DNA of 64,000 nucleotides, taken from the NCBI RefSeq assembly GCF_017654485.1, contig NZ_CP061091.1, forward strand, positions 1,625,501-1,689,500, in the 5' to 3' direction. Made by a program: the position numbers and the translations under genes. Of this stretch, positions 1 to 8,864 are shown piece after piece (position 1 is the first letter of the stretch; every line of letters begins with the position of its first letter). Source of the DNA: Roseomonas marmotae (GTDB taxonomy: Bacteria > Pseudomonadota > Alphaproteobacteria > Acetobacterales > Acetobacteraceae). The notes beneath the pieces were generated by a model. That model had not been told where the DNA came from. It did not search any database and worked only from the letters and a program-made list of their open reading frames with translations.

Positions 1-1638
1 GCGTCCCTTGCCATTCTGTTCCTCAGCTTCCTCGGCCTCGGCGGCTTCGCGCTGGATCGGCTGGGCAAGGTGCGGCAGGCATCGGATGGCATCGCCGCGC
101 ATGCCAGTGGCAGCATGCACCTGCTGTCGGAACTGGCCGATGGCTCCCATCGCTATCGCAACGCAGTGCTGCTGGCAGGAATGCGGCAGGATGACAGCTT
201 GCGCGCGCAGGATGAGGCCACCATCGCCAGTCAGCGGGCGGAGGTCACGCGCCTCCTCGACAGCTACAGGCCGGTTGGCGCGGATGAGATGGAGAGCCGG
301 GGCTTCGTGCAGCTTGCCCAGGCCTGGCGTGCCTATATCGGCCTGATGCCCGCCGCCCAACCGCCGGGCCGCCCGGCCAGCACGCGGGAGCAACTGAACA
401 ATGAGGAACGGGAGGCCTTCGCGCGTTTTGAACGGGCGCGGGACCAGCTGAGCAAGCATATGCTGTCGGCCATGCAGGCGGTGGTGCAGCATTCTCACCG
501 GACCTACGACACGGCTTACTGGCTGATCCTGGGTGCCGTGCTGCTCGGCGCCCTGCTCTCCCTGGGCATCGCGTTGAACCTGGCCGCCAGCGTGACCTCG
601 CCGCTGCTGCGCCTGGCCGGCGTCATGGACCGCATGACGCGTGGAGAGCTGGAAGCGGTAGTGACGGATCAGGAGCGCGCCGACGAGATCGGCAGCATGG
701 CGCGCGCGCTGGAAGTCTTCCGCGCCAGGGTGCGGGATGGCGAGCGGCTGGCACGAGAGCAGGCGGAGATGGACGTCGCCCAGTCCCAGCGAGCGCAGAA
801 GCTGGATGAGCTGGTATGCGCCTTCGGTGAGGAGACGCGCGGCATGCTGGATGGCGTGCGCCAGGCCGCCGAGCGGCTGAACGGCACCGCCAGCCGCATG
901 GGCCAGGCGGCGGAGGAAGGCGCACGGCTGACCGAGGCACTCTCCACCGCGTCCGAAGGCGCGTCGGGCAATGCGCAGACCGCCGCCGCGGCGACGGAGG
1001 AACTCGCATCCTCGATTGGCGAGATCACCCGGCAGGTCGGCCGCTCGGCCGAGGTGTCACGCCGTGCCGTGGCGGAGGCCGAGCGCACGGATCGCACGGT
1101 GCGCGACCTGGCTGAGACCGCCAGCAAGATCGGCGATGTGGTGCGGCTGATCGCCGATATCGCCGGGCAGACCAATCTGCTGGCCCTGAACGCCACCATC
1201 GAGGCGGCGCGGGCGGGCGAGGCAGGCAAGGGCTTCGCCGTCGTCGCCAGCGAGGTGAAATCTCTCGCCAGCCAGACAGCGCGCGCGACGGAGGAGATCG
1301 GCCAGCAGGTGGGCGCCATCCAGGGCGCAACGGGGCAGGCGGTGGAGGCCATCCGCAGCATCGGGCTGGTGGTGGCCGAGATCGACCAGACCGCCGCCGC
1401 CATTGCAGCCGCAGTGGAGCAGCAGGGTGCCGCGACGCAGGAAATCGCCCGCAATATCGCCGGCACGGCGGAGGCCGCCTCCACCGTCTCGCGGGAGACG
1501 GCGGTGGTGCGGGATTCCGCCGGCGCCAGCGGGGATGCCGCGCGGGAGGTGCGGGAAGCATCCCGAGAGTTGAACGATCAGGCCAATGGCCTGCGCGCAC
1601 GGGTGGACCGCTTCCTGAACTTGGTACGCGCGGCCTAG
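1..1638 (+). CDS. Methyl-accepting chemotaxis protein, 5 prime end missing
   Basis: The frame is open from base 1, so the gene begins upstream; 545 residues are visible. The first roughly 19 visible residues are hydrophobic and look like the end of the first membrane helix. A periplasmic ligand-binding segment follows, then a second membrane helix near visible residues 157-179 and a HAMP linker. The long helical signalling domain contains the conserved hairpin tip around [16 protein letters not shown]. Such receptors pass ligand occupancy to CheA/CheW at the inner membrane. No che genes are in view and no C-terminal CheR-tethering pentapeptide is seen. The ligand cannot be told from sequence. 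Confidence 0.95.
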   Translation, partial: ASLAILFLSFLGLGGFALDRLGKVRQASDGIAAHASGSMHLLSELADGSHRYRNAVLLAGMRQDDSLRAQDEATIASQRAEVTRLLDSYRPVGADEMESRGFVQLAQAWRAYIGLMPAAQPPGRPASTREQLNNEEREAFARFERARDQLSKHMLSAMQAVVQHSHRTYDTAYWLILGAVLLGALLSLGIALNLAASVTSPLLRLAGVMDRMTRGELEAVVTDQERADEIGSMARALEVFRARVRDGERLAREQAEMDVAQSQRAQKLDELVCAFGEETRGMLDGVRQAAERLNGTASRMGQAAEEGARLTEALSTASEGASGNAQTAAAATEELASSIGEITRQVGRSAEVSRRAVAEAERTDRTVRDLAETASKIGDVVRLIADIAGQTNLLALNATIEAARAGEAGKGFAVVASEVKSLASQTARATEEIGQQVGAIQGATGQAVEAIRSIGLVVAEIDQTAAAIAAAVEQQGAATQEIARNIAGTAEAASTVSRETAVVRDSAGASGDAAREVREASRELNDQANGLRARVDRFLNLVRAA

Positions 1639-1662
1639 AGGATTGCGGCGGGCATCGTCACT

Positions 1663-1686
1663 TGGCCGGGCTGTTCCACCCGGCCA
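1663..1686. terminator. Stem-loop between convergent genes
   Basis: An 8-bp stem (TGGCCGGG / CCCGGCCA) with an 8-nt loop sits between the convergent stops of the chemotaxis receptor and the CoA-transferase. It has no T-tract, so it may act as a bidirectional terminator or only protect 3 prime ends. Confidence 0.5.
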
Positions 1687-1695
1687 GGCTTCGCC

Positions 1696-2952
1696 TCAGC
1701 GCCGCTTTTCCACCAGAACGCCCTCATGCTTCAGCGCCTCGATCTGCTCGGGCGTGTAGCCGTGCCGGGCCAGCACCTCGTCGCCATGCTGGTTGAAGCG
1801 CGGCGGCGCCGAGCGGGTGCCGCCGGGAGTGCGGGAGAGTTTGATCGGCGTGCCGAGCGCGCGGAACTCCCCCAGTTCCGTCACCATCTCGCGGTGCGCG
1901 GTATGCGGCTCGGCCAGAGCCTCATCCACATGCAGCACCGGTCCGGCAGGCAGGCCGATGGCCAGCAGCTCGTCGCAGAGCGCATGCCCATCCCGCGTCA
2001 CCAGCTTCTCCTCCAGGATGGCGGTCAGCGCGTCGCGGTTGGTGACGCGGTCGCCATTGCTGCGGAAGCGCGGGTCAACGGGCAGGTCCGGGAGGTCCAG
2101 ATAGGCGCAGAACTTGCGGAAGGCCGGGTCATTGCCGCAGGCGACAAAAATCTGGCAGGTGGCGGTGCGGAAGGCGGAATAGGGCGAGATATTCGGGTGC
2201 GGGTTGCCCGTGGCCTTGGGGCGCTTGTTGTTCAGCAGGAAGTTGGCGGCCTGCGGGTGCAGCAGCGCCATGCCGCAGTCATGCAGCGTCATGTCGACAT
2301 ACTGCCCTTGGCCGGATCGCGCGCGCTCCTGCAAGGCCATCAGGATGCCGATGACGGAATAAAGCCCGGTGGCGAGATCGACGATCGGCGTCGCCATGCG
2401 GGTGGGCCCGCTTTCCGGCGTGCCATTGATGGACATCAGCCCGACCATGGCTTGGATGATGGCGTCATAGCCCGGCAACCCGCCGCGCGGCCCGGTGGCG
2501 CCGAAGCCGGAGACGCGGCAATGCACCAGGGTCGGGAAGCGGTGGCGTAGAACCTCCTCATAACCCAGGCCCCATTTCTCCATGGCGCCGGGCTTGAAGT
2601 TTTCCACCAGCACGTCGGCATCTTCCAGCAGCCGCAGCAGCACCTCGCGGCCTGCGGGCTGGGAGAGATCGAGGGCGATGGACTGCTTGTTGCGGTTGAC
2701 GCCGATGAAGTAGCTGGCGTCGCCGCGCTCGCCCTCATGCGGCAGGAAGGGCGGGCCCCATTCCCGCACCTCGTCGCCCTGCGGCGGCTCGATCTTGATG
2801 ACCTCGGCGCCGTGGTCGGCCAGGATCATGGTGCAATAGGGGCCGCCCAGAACGCGGGTCAGATCGACAACCTTCAGCCCCGCCAGCGCCCCAGGTGAGC
2901 GGGCAAGGCCCTTTCCTTCGGCGGCGTGGGATGGCAGCGGGGTATCGGGCAT
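1696..2952 (-). CDS. CaiB/BaiF (family III) CoA-transferase
   Basis: This 418-residue protein has the usual length for family III CoA-transferases, which move CoA between carboxylic acids. It opens with GLKVVDLTRVLGGPYCTMIL, the typical family N-terminus. The Asp of IVDLATG is the probable catalytic aspartate, by analogy with formyl-CoA transferase and CaiB. The frame stays open much further upstream, but the ATG at 2952 has an AGGAGG ribosome site and matches the family start. No acyl-CoA synthetase, dehydrogenase or racemase lies beside it, so the acid substrate is unknown. It converges with the chemotaxis receptor gene. Confidence 0.92.
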   Translation of the reverse strand: MPDTPLPSHAAEGKGLARSPGALAGLKVVDLTRVLGGPYCTMILADHGAEVIKIEPPQGDEVREWGPPFLPHEGERGDASYFIGVNRNKQSIALDLSQPAGREVLLRLLEDADVLVENFKPGAMEKWGLGYEEVLRHRFPTLVHCRVSGFGATGPRGGLPGYDAIIQAMVGLMSINGTPESGPTRMATPIVDLATGLYSVIGILMALQERARSGQGQYVDMTLHDCGMALLHPQAANFLLNNKRPKATGNPHPNISPYSAFRTATCQIFVACGNDPAFRKFCAYLDLPDLPVDPRFRSNGDRVTNRDALTAILEEKLVTRDGHALCDELLAIGLPAGPVLHVDEALAEPHTAHREMVTELGEFRALGTPIKLSRTPGGTRSAPPRFNQHGDEVLARHGYTPEQIEALKHEGVLVEKRR

Positions 2953-3072
2953 TGGTCTGGGTCCTCCTGCCGCCAGCATAGTGCCATCTGCCGTGCAGGC
3001 GAGGGGGGGATGGCCATTCGTTCCCCACGCAGCGTGATTGAACCGGCGGCGATTATCGGTATCCATGGGGGG

Positions 3073-3645
3073 ATGAGTGCTGAACCCCCCGTCCTGCAAG
3101 GTCCCCGCATCCGCCTCCGCCCCTGGCGGGAGGAGGACCGCGATGCCTTCGCCGCCATGAATGCGGACCCCGAGGTGATGCGGTATTTCCCGAATCCGCT
3201 GGACCGGGCGGGGTCCGACGCCTTCATGGACCGCATCACGGCCCATATGGCGGCGGAAGGATTCGGCTTCTGGGCGGTGGAGCGGCATGACACGCCAGGG
3301 GCCATCGGCCTTTGCGGCTTGTCCCGCATCCCCTGGGAGGCGCGTTTCACCCCGGCGGTGGAAATCGGCTGGCGCTTTGCCACGGCCCATCAGCGCCAGG
3401 GCTATGCCGAGGAAGCGGCGCGCATCGCCCTGGCCCATGGCTTTGGCCCGCTGGCGCTACCGGAGATCGTCGCCTTCACTGTCTCAGCCAATACTCGCTC
3501 CTGGGGCCTGATGGAGCGGCTGGGTATGACGCGGGATGGCAGCTTCGAGCATCCGCGCCTGCCCGAAGGCCACCCGATGCGGCGGCAGCTGCTCTACCGC
3601 ATCGGCCGGCGTGACTGGATCGACGCGCGCCTGGGCGGGGACTGA
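3073..3645 (+). CDS. GNAT family N-acetyltransferase (RimJ/RimL-like)
   Basis: The 190-residue protein begins with the RimJ/RimL-type pattern GPRIRLRPWREEDRDAFAAM. It contains the acetyl-CoA-binding region around HQRQGYAEEAARIAL and ends with the NTRSWGLMERLGM segment common in this subfamily. The ATG at 3073 is chosen because the family N-terminus begins about ten residues later. In-frame starts upstream would run antisense into the CoA-transferase leader. The gene is divergent from that neighbour. The substrate is unknown and could be a protein N-terminus or a small amine. Confidence 0.88.
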   Translation: MSAEPPVLQGPRIRLRPWREEDRDAFAAMNADPEVMRYFPNPLDRAGSDAFMDRITAHMAAEGFGFWAVERHDTPGAIGLCGLSRIPWEARFTPAVEIGWRFATAHQRQGYAEEAARIALAHGFGPLALPEIVAFTVSANTRSWGLMERLGMTRDGSFEHPRLPEGHPMRRQLLYRIGRRDWIDARLGGD

Positions 3646-3646
3646 G

Positions 3647-3663
3647 GGGCCTGCCAAGGGCCC
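3647..3663 (+). terminator. Short GC-rich stem-loop after the GNAT gene
   Basis: GGGCC and GGCCC flank a 7-nt loop directly after the stop codon of the acetyltransferase gene. There is no T-tract, so it is only a possible terminator. Confidence 0.35.
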
Positions 3664-3765
3664 TGACCGGCCAGAAGACGCGCGGGGATGGGCCCGGCTG
3701 CGAATGCGTCACGTTTAGGAGATGATCACGGATCTGTGAACTCCCGGATCAAAATATTCCGATAT

Positions 3766-3784
3766 CATAATGATAATTATGCGC
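3766..3784. promoter_or_regulatory. AT-rich leader with a Fur-box-like sequence
   Basis: About 60 bp (3740-3800) upstream of the methyltransferase are strikingly AT-rich for this genome. Within them, 3766-3784 matches the classical 19-bp Fur consensus at 14 of 19 positions. The match is concentrated in the left half (ATAATGATAAT). An overlapping inverted repeat, TATCA-N3-TGATA, lies at about 3763-3775. It could instead be a promoter or a site for an AT-binding protein such as MucR. Confidence 0.35.
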
Positions 3785-3819
3785 AATAATATGTGAGGAA
3801 GTCCCGTTCGAGGCAGGTG

Positions 3820-4725
3820 ATGCAGATTGGCGGCGTCAAAGTGACCGATGTGCTGAAGACGGCGGGGCGCCATGTGGTGCCTTTCCGCAGGACGCTACGG
3901 CGGGTCAAACGGATGATTCGTCCCTATCAGGACGACCCCGGTAATTCCGGCTACTGCATCACCAACGGGCTGGAGCAGATCGTCGCCTTCCGCGAGTCAG
4001 GATTCGAGGTGCGCGGCAAGACGGTGCTGGAATTCGGCTCGGGCTGGCTGCCGCTGATCCCCTGGCTGTTCCAGCTCGCCGGGGCTGGGCGCCTGATCCT
4101 GACAGATATCGACCGGTTGATGGACGAGCAGACGATCGAGCGCGCGCGCGTCATCCTCCGCACCCGTATCCAGGACATTGCCGGGGCGCTGCTGCAGCCG
4201 GAGAGCACGCTGCTGGCGCAGCTCGAACAGCCACTGCGCTTCGACTATCTGGTGCCCTGGGACGCGGCCTCCCACCCGGCCGGAAGCGCCGACCTCATCT
4301 TCTCCCGGGCGACGCTGGAGCATGTTCCCCTTCAGCAGCTGGAATTCTTCTTCGGTCAGTTCTTCCGCATCCTGCGGCCGGGCGGGGCGATGAGCCATCT
4401 GGTGGACAACTCCGACCACTGGCAGCACAAGGACAGGGCGCTCAGCCGCGTCAATTTCCTCCGCTTCGACGACAAGGGGATCTTCTGGAAGATCAGCCAG
4501 CTGAATCCTCAGGGTTTCCAGAACCGGCTGCGGCACCAGGATTATATCACGCTGATGCAGCAGGCGGGCTTCACCATCGATACAGCCCAGGGCACGCCGG
4601 ATGAGCAATGCCTGCGGGACCTGTGCCACCTGCCGCTGAACCACCGTTTCCAGGGGCGGCAGCCGCAGGATCTGGCGATCCTCATCTCGCTCTTCGTGGC
4701 CAGCAGGCCGGCTGCGAGGCACTAG
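3820..4725 (+). CDS. Class I SAM-dependent methyltransferase
   Basis: The protein is 301 residues from the ATG at 3820, which has GAGG six bases upstream. A GTG at 3793 would add nine residues. A Rossmann-type SAM-binding motif appears as TVLEFGSGWLPLIPWLF, followed by an acidic strand end LILTDIDRLMD. The post-motif region ADLIFSRATLEHVPLQQLEFF resembles the SRATLEHV segment of methyltransferases in polysaccharide and lipid modification clusters. It stands alone: convergent with the dienelactone hydrolase and far from the GNAT gene, with an AT-rich leader suggesting its own control. The acceptor is not predictable. Confidence 0.85.
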   Translation: MQIGGVKVTDVLKTAGRHVVPFRRTLRRVKRMIRPYQDDPGNSGYCITNGLEQIVAFRESGFEVRGKTVLEFGSGWLPLIPWLFQLAGAGRLILTDIDRLMDEQTIERARVILRTRIQDIAGALLQPESTLLAQLEQPLRFDYLVPWDAASHPAGSADLIFSRATLEHVPLQQLEFFFGQFFRILRPGGAMSHLVDNSDHWQHKDRALSRVNFLRFDDKGIFWKISQLNPQGFQNRLRHQDYITLMQQAGFTIDTAQGTPDEQCLRDLCHLPLNHRFQGRQPQDLAILISLFVASRPAARH

Positions 4726-4748
4726 CCCCGCAGCCGGTCTTCCGGGGC
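4725..4748. terminator. Bidirectional stem-loop between convergent genes
   Basis: GCCCCG and CGGGGC flank a 12-nt loop that itself contains CCGG-TCTT-CCGG. It lies between the methyltransferase stop and the dienelactone hydrolase stop, the expected place for a shared terminator. Confidence 0.5.
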
Positions 4749-4749
4749 C

Positions 4750-5448
4750 TCAGCCCAGCACGCGCGCCAGCAGCTCGGCCGTGCGGCCATTGGCGATGGT
4801 GGCGGCGCGGCCGTCCCAGGAATGGCCGCCCATCCGCGCGAAGGCATGGTCCACGCCCGGATAGACATGCACCGCCACATCCGGCTTGTCGGCCAGGCCG
4901 GCGACGATCTTCTCGCGCGCCTCGGCCGGCACGAAGCGGTCGCGCTCGGCGATATGCAGCAGCAGCGGCGCGCGGATCTTCCCTGCATCCCCCAGGAGGC
5001 CATCAATACCGACCCCGTAATAGGAGATATTCACATCGGCATCGGACTGGGTGGCCATCATGAAGGCCAGCCGTCCGCCCAGGCAGAAGCCCATGGTGCC
5101 TGCCTTGCCGTTGCAGCCCGGCAGGCCGCGCGCCGTCTGCAGCGTGGCCTTCAGGTCCTCGACCCCCTTGGCTTGGTCGAAGCGGTTCATCAGGTCGAAG
5201 GCGCGCTGCCACTCAGCCTCGCTCGAGTCGGTCAGCTGCACCCCAGGCTCCAGCCGCCAGAACAGGTCGGGGGAGATGGCGATGAAGCCCATGTCGGCGA
5301 CCCAGTCGGATAGGGCGCGCATGGCGTGGTTCACGCCGAAGATCTCCTGGATCATGACCACGGCGCCGGCCGGCACCTGGCGGGGCATGGCCAGATAGGC
5401 GCTGAAGCTGCCGCTGCCATCGGTGGCGGGGATGGTGATCTCAGGCAT
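4750..5448 (-). CDS. Dienelactone hydrolase family protein
   Basis: This 232-residue alpha/beta hydrolase carries the family triad: Cys122 in GFCLGGR, Asp170 in HIAERDRFVP and His201 in YPGVDHAF. Family members hydrolyse cyclic esters such as dienelactone in chlorocatechol degradation, but many act on other esters. The ATG at 5448 follows a GGGGAGGAGAG ribosome site and gives the family N-terminus MPEITIP. No catechol-pathway genes are nearby, so the true substrate is unknown. A flavin reductase gene starts divergently 130 bp away. Confidence 0.92.
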   Translation of the reverse strand: MPEITIPATDGSGSFSAYLAMPRQVPAGAVVMIQEIFGVNHAMRALSDWVADMGFIAISPDLFWRLEPGVQLTDSSEAEWQRAFDLMNRFDQAKGVEDLKATLQTARGLPGCNGKAGTMGFCLGGRLAFMMATQSDADVNISYYGVGIDGLLGDAGKIRAPLLLHIAERDRFVPAEAREKIVAGLADKPDVAVHVYPGVDHAFARMGGHSWDGRAATIANGRTAELLARVLG

Positions 5449-5577
5449 GGATCGGGCTCTCCTCCCCTCGGGGCGACGCAGGATAGGCCGGCCCGGCGCC
5501 GTCGCCAGCCCATTCCCTCCGCCGGTTTTCAAGAAAGTCATCCCGGTCTATGTCGGGTGCAGAGTCGCCGGAGGCCG

Positions 5578-6078
5578 ATGTCCATGACTGTTACCCGCCA
5601 GCAGTTCCGCGAAGCCATGGCTCGCCTCGGCGCCGCTGTGAACGTCATCACCAGCGCCGGCCCCGGTGGCCTGGCGGGCATGACCGCCAGCGCCGTCTGC
5701 AGCGTGACAGATGAGCCCGCGACCGTTCTGGTCTGCGTCAACCGCAACAGCGACAACAACGCCATCATCAAGGCCAATGGCGTGCTCTGCGTGAACGTCC
5801 TCTCGGCCGGGCAGCAGGAGGTTTCCAACGTCTTCGCCGGCTCCACCGGCTGCACGACGGAGGAACGCTTCAAGACCGGCACCTGGGATACGATGGAAAC
5901 CGGCTGCCCCACCCTGGTCGGCGCGGCCGTCGTGCTGGACTGCGTGGTGGATGAGGTGCTGGAGAAGGGCACGCACAGCGTGTTCTTCGCGCATATCAGC
6001 GCGCTGCGGGTGGCCGAGCCCGGCTCCGCCCTGATGTACTGGGGCCGCGGCTACCACATGCTGGGCGCCACGGCCTGA
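5578..6078 (+). CDS. Flavin reductase family protein (HpaC/RutF-like)
   Basis: The 166-residue protein has the FMN-binding split-barrel pattern of NAD(P)H:flavin reductases: AVNVITSAGPGGLAGMTASAVCSVTDEP, the segment around LVCVNRNS, and a C-terminal ALMYWGRGYHML. These enzymes supply reduced flavin to two-component monooxygenases. The chosen ATG has GGAGG immediately upstream; a second ATG follows two codons later. The divergent dienelactone hydrolase hints at ring-compound breakdown, but no monooxygenase is present in the window. Confidence 0.9.
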   Translation: MSMTVTRQQFREAMARLGAAVNVITSAGPGGLAGMTASAVCSVTDEPATVLVCVNRNSDNNAIIKANGVLCVNVLSAGQQEVSNVFAGSTGCTTEERFKTGTWDTMETGCPTLVGAAVVLDCVVDEVLEKGTHSVFFAHISALRVAEPGSALMYWGRGYHMLGATA

Positions 6079-6090
6079 GGGTGGCGGGGG

Positions 6091-7326
6091 TCAGGCCGCC
6101 GTCGCGGTGGCCTCTTCCCCCATGATCACGCTCCGCACCAGCGGATAGATCTCATTGGCCCAGCGGCGGCCGTTGAAGACGCCGTAATGGCCGACATCGG
6201 CTTGCAGGTGGTGATGCTTCATCGCCGCCGGCAGGCCGGTGCAGAGGGTGGCCGCGGCCTCCGTCTGCCCGACGGAGCAGATATCATCGCGCCCGGCCTC
6301 CACCGTCAGCAGATGCGTATTGGTGATGGCCCCCGGCCGCACCGGGCGTCCCCGCCAGGTCATGGTGCCCAGCGCCAGCTCATGGTCCTGGAAGACTCCC
6401 TTGACCGTCTCCAGGTAGAATTCCGCCGGCAGGTCCATCACGGCCAGGTATTCGTCGTAGAACTTCCGGTGCGCGTTGGCGCGGATGGAATCGCCGCCCA
6501 TCACGTTGCGGTAGTAGTCGACATGCGCCTTCACATGCCGGTCCAGGTTCATGGAGACGAAGGCACTGAGCTGGGCGATGCCGGGATAGACCCGCCGCCC
6601 GGCGCCCTGGAACCGCCAGGGGACGGTGTCGATCAGGTGCCGCTCGAACCAGCCGATGTCGTGTTCCATCGCCAGCCGGTTGACCTCGGTCGGGCGGATG
6701 CGGGTGTCTATGGGCCCGGCCATCAGCGTCATGCTGGCGGGGGTGGCGGGGTCCTTGTCCTCGGCCATCAGGGCCACGGCGGCCAACACCGGCACCGCAG
6801 GCTGGCAGACCGCCAGCACGTGCCCGCCCGGCCCCAGGTGCCGCTGATAGGCGATGACGTGGTCGATGAACTCATCCATCCCGAAACGGCCGGCGGAGAC
6901 CGGGACGTCCCGGGCATTGGCCCAGTCGGTGATATAGACGTCATTCTCCGGCAGCAGCACCTGCACCGTGCCGCGCAGCAGGGTGGCGAAGTGGCCGGAC
7001 ATGGGCGCCACCACCATCACCTTGGGCTGCGGTAGCGCCGTATCCTTCTTGAAATGCAGCAGCTGGCCGAAGGGGGTGGAGGCGACGACCTCCTCCTCGA
7101 CCTTCACTTCCTGGTTGCCGACCTGGACGGTGGTGAAGCCGAAAGGCGGGCGCAGATGGGTGATGCTGGTGCCGGCCAGCAGTTCCAGCGCCGCCGTCCA
7201 TTGCCGGATGCCGAAGGTCTCGGGCCTGCCATTGTCGAACTGACGCAGCACACCTCCCATCCCGCGCGCGGCGGCGCGAAGCGGAGCCATGAGATCGGCC
7301 TGGTTCTGGTAAAACTGATAGTACAT
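6091..7326 (-). CDS. phaZ: Intracellular polyhydroxyalkanoate depolymerase
   Basis: The 411-residue protein matches the PhaZ family of intracellular short-chain PHA depolymerases. It begins MYYQFYQNQADLMAPLR and carries the lipase-box-like VCQPAVP with nucleophile Cys174. A late His lies in ADVGHYGVFNGRRW. It degrades PHB granules in the cytoplasm to release carbon, implying that the organism makes PHA. No synthase or phasin gene is in the window. It converges with the flavin reductase gene with only 12 bp between stops. Confidence 0.93.
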   Translation of the reverse strand: MYYQFYQNQADLMAPLRAAARGMGGVLRQFDNGRPETFGIRQWTAALELLAGTSITHLRPPFGFTTVQVGNQEVKVEEEVVASTPFGQLLHFKKDTALPQPKVMVVAPMSGHFATLLRGTVQVLLPENDVYITDWANARDVPVSAGRFGMDEFIDHVIAYQRHLGPGGHVLAVCQPAVPVLAAVALMAEDKDPATPASMTLMAGPIDTRIRPTEVNRLAMEHDIGWFERHLIDTVPWRFQGAGRRVYPGIAQLSAFVSMNLDRHVKAHVDYYRNVMGGDSIRANAHRKFYDEYLAVMDLPAEFYLETVKGVFQDHELALGTMTWRGRPVRPGAITNTHLLTVEAGRDDICSVGQTEAAATLCTGLPAAMKHHHLQADVGHYGVFNGRRWANEIYPLVRSVIMGEEATATAA

Positions 7327-7521
7327 CCACCGAAGCCTTTCTGAGCGGCCTGGGCCACCCTCTGCCCCGCGCCACCCGGCACGGGAAAACTACCAAGCTT
7401 TGGGCCACAATCCTGCCGCCGGGGTCAAGGTAACGGGCCCGTGCCTCCCCAGCGAGGGAATGTTCGGCCGAAAACATCACTGAAAAATAAAGTGTGGAGA
7501 CCGGGCGGGAGTTGCCACGGC

Positions 7522-8709
7522 TCAGTCCCGCGTTGCGATCGCCTCTCCCGCGCACCAGCCGCTGGCCCAGGCCCATTGGAAGTTATAGCCGCCCAGCCAG
7601 CCCGTCACGTCCACCGCCTCGCCCACCACGAACAGCCCTGGCACCGCCTTGGCCTCCAGGCTGCGGGAGGAGAGGTCGCGCGTATCCACGCCCCCCAGCA
7701 TCACCTCGGCCTTGGCATAGCCCTCGGTGCCGGAGGGGGTGAGAGGGAGCGCTCTCAGCCGCTCCGCCACGCCGCGCAAGGCCTTGTCGGTCTGGTTGGC
7801 CATCTCGGCGTCCGGCAGCCAGGCCTCGGCCAGGGCCTGGGCCAGGCGCTGCGGCAGGAACTCGGCCAGCACGGTGCGCGGCTCGGCGCGGGGGCGGGCC
7901 TTCTTGCGCTCCAGCAGCAGGGCGGCGGGGTCCTGGCCGGGCAGCAGGTCCAGGCTGATGGCCTCGCCGGGCCGCCAGTAGGAGGAGATCTGCAGGATGG
8001 CCGGGCCGGAGAGGCCGCGATGGGTGAAGAGCACGGCTTCCGGGAATGCCGCCTTTCCCGTCCGCGCCACCGCCGGCAGCGCCACGCCGGAGAGGGGGCG
8101 CATCAGCGCCAGGGCCTCGCCCTCGAAGGTCAGTGGCACCAGCCCCGGGCGCGTCTCGGTCAGCCGCAGCCCGAAGCGGCGCGCCAGATCCAGCGAGAAG
8201 CCGGTGGCGCCCATCTTCGGGATGGAGAGCCCGCCGGTGGCCAGCACCAGCGCCCGCGCCAGGACGGTGCCGCGCGAGGTCTCCACCCGGAAGCGGTCGG
8301 ACTTCGTCACCTCGATCACGCGGGTGCCCGTGCGCAGCTCCACTCCCGCCGCCGCGCATTCATCCAGCAGCATGGCGACGATGTCGCGGGCCGAGCGGTC
8401 GCAGAACAACTGCCCAAGCGTCTTCTCGTGCCAGGGAATGCGGTGCTTCTCGACCAGGTCGAGGAAATGGCGCGGCGTGAAGCGCGCCAGAGCGGAGCGG
8501 GCGAAATGCGGATTGGCGGAGAGGAAGCGTTCCGGAACCGTGCCGGTATTGGTGAAGTTGCAGCGCCCGCCGCCGGAAATCAGGATCTTGGCGCCCGCAT
8601 GTGGCGCATGGTCCAGCACCAGCACGCGGCGGCCGCCCCGGCCGGCCGCCATGGCCGCCATCAGTCCCGCCGCGCCGGCCCCCAGCACGACGGCATCGTA
8701 TTCATCCAT
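7522..8709 (-). CDS. BaiN/RdsA-type NAD(P)/FAD-dependent oxidoreductase
   Basis: The 395-residue flavoprotein of the HI0933/YhiN family starts with an FAD dinucleotide motif, AVVLGAGAAGLMAAMAAGRGG. It has the family hallmark GAKILISGGGRCNFTN and ends with GEAVDVTGWLGGYNFQWAWA. Members include flavin reductases such as BaiN, but the physiological substrate is usually unknown. The start faces the thioredoxin-reductase-like gene across a 155-bp divergent promoter region. Downstream of its stop, 195 bp separate it from phaZ. Confidence 0.9.
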   Translation of the reverse strand: MDEYDAVVLGAGAAGLMAAMAAGRGGRRVLVLDHAPHAGAKILISGGGRCNFTNTGTVPERFLSANPHFARSALARFTPRHFLDLVEKHRIPWHEKTLGQLFCDRSARDIVAMLLDECAAAGVELRTGTRVIEVTKSDRFRVETSRGTVLARALVLATGGLSIPKMGATGFSLDLARRFGLRLTETRPGLVPLTFEGEALALMRPLSGVALPAVARTGKAAFPEAVLFTHRGLSGPAILQISSYWRPGEAISLDLLPGQDPAALLLERKKARPRAEPRTVLAEFLPQRLAQALAEAWLPDAEMANQTDKALRGVAERLRALPLTPSGTEGYAKAEVMLGGVDTRDLSSRSLEAKAVPGLFVVGEAVDVTGWLGGYNFQWAWASGWCAGEAIATRD

Positions 8710-8864
8710 CCTGTGCTGCTCCGCACCCAGTCGAAGGCGGGGGTGTAGCTGCGGGAAAGGGGCAGGGGCAACCGCTGGGGCCTGGAACTCCAGCCGGGGC
8801 CACCCGTTGTGCCGGAGCCGTCCAGGCCGGACGGCGACCCCTCTTCCGAAACGCCGGAGGCGCC

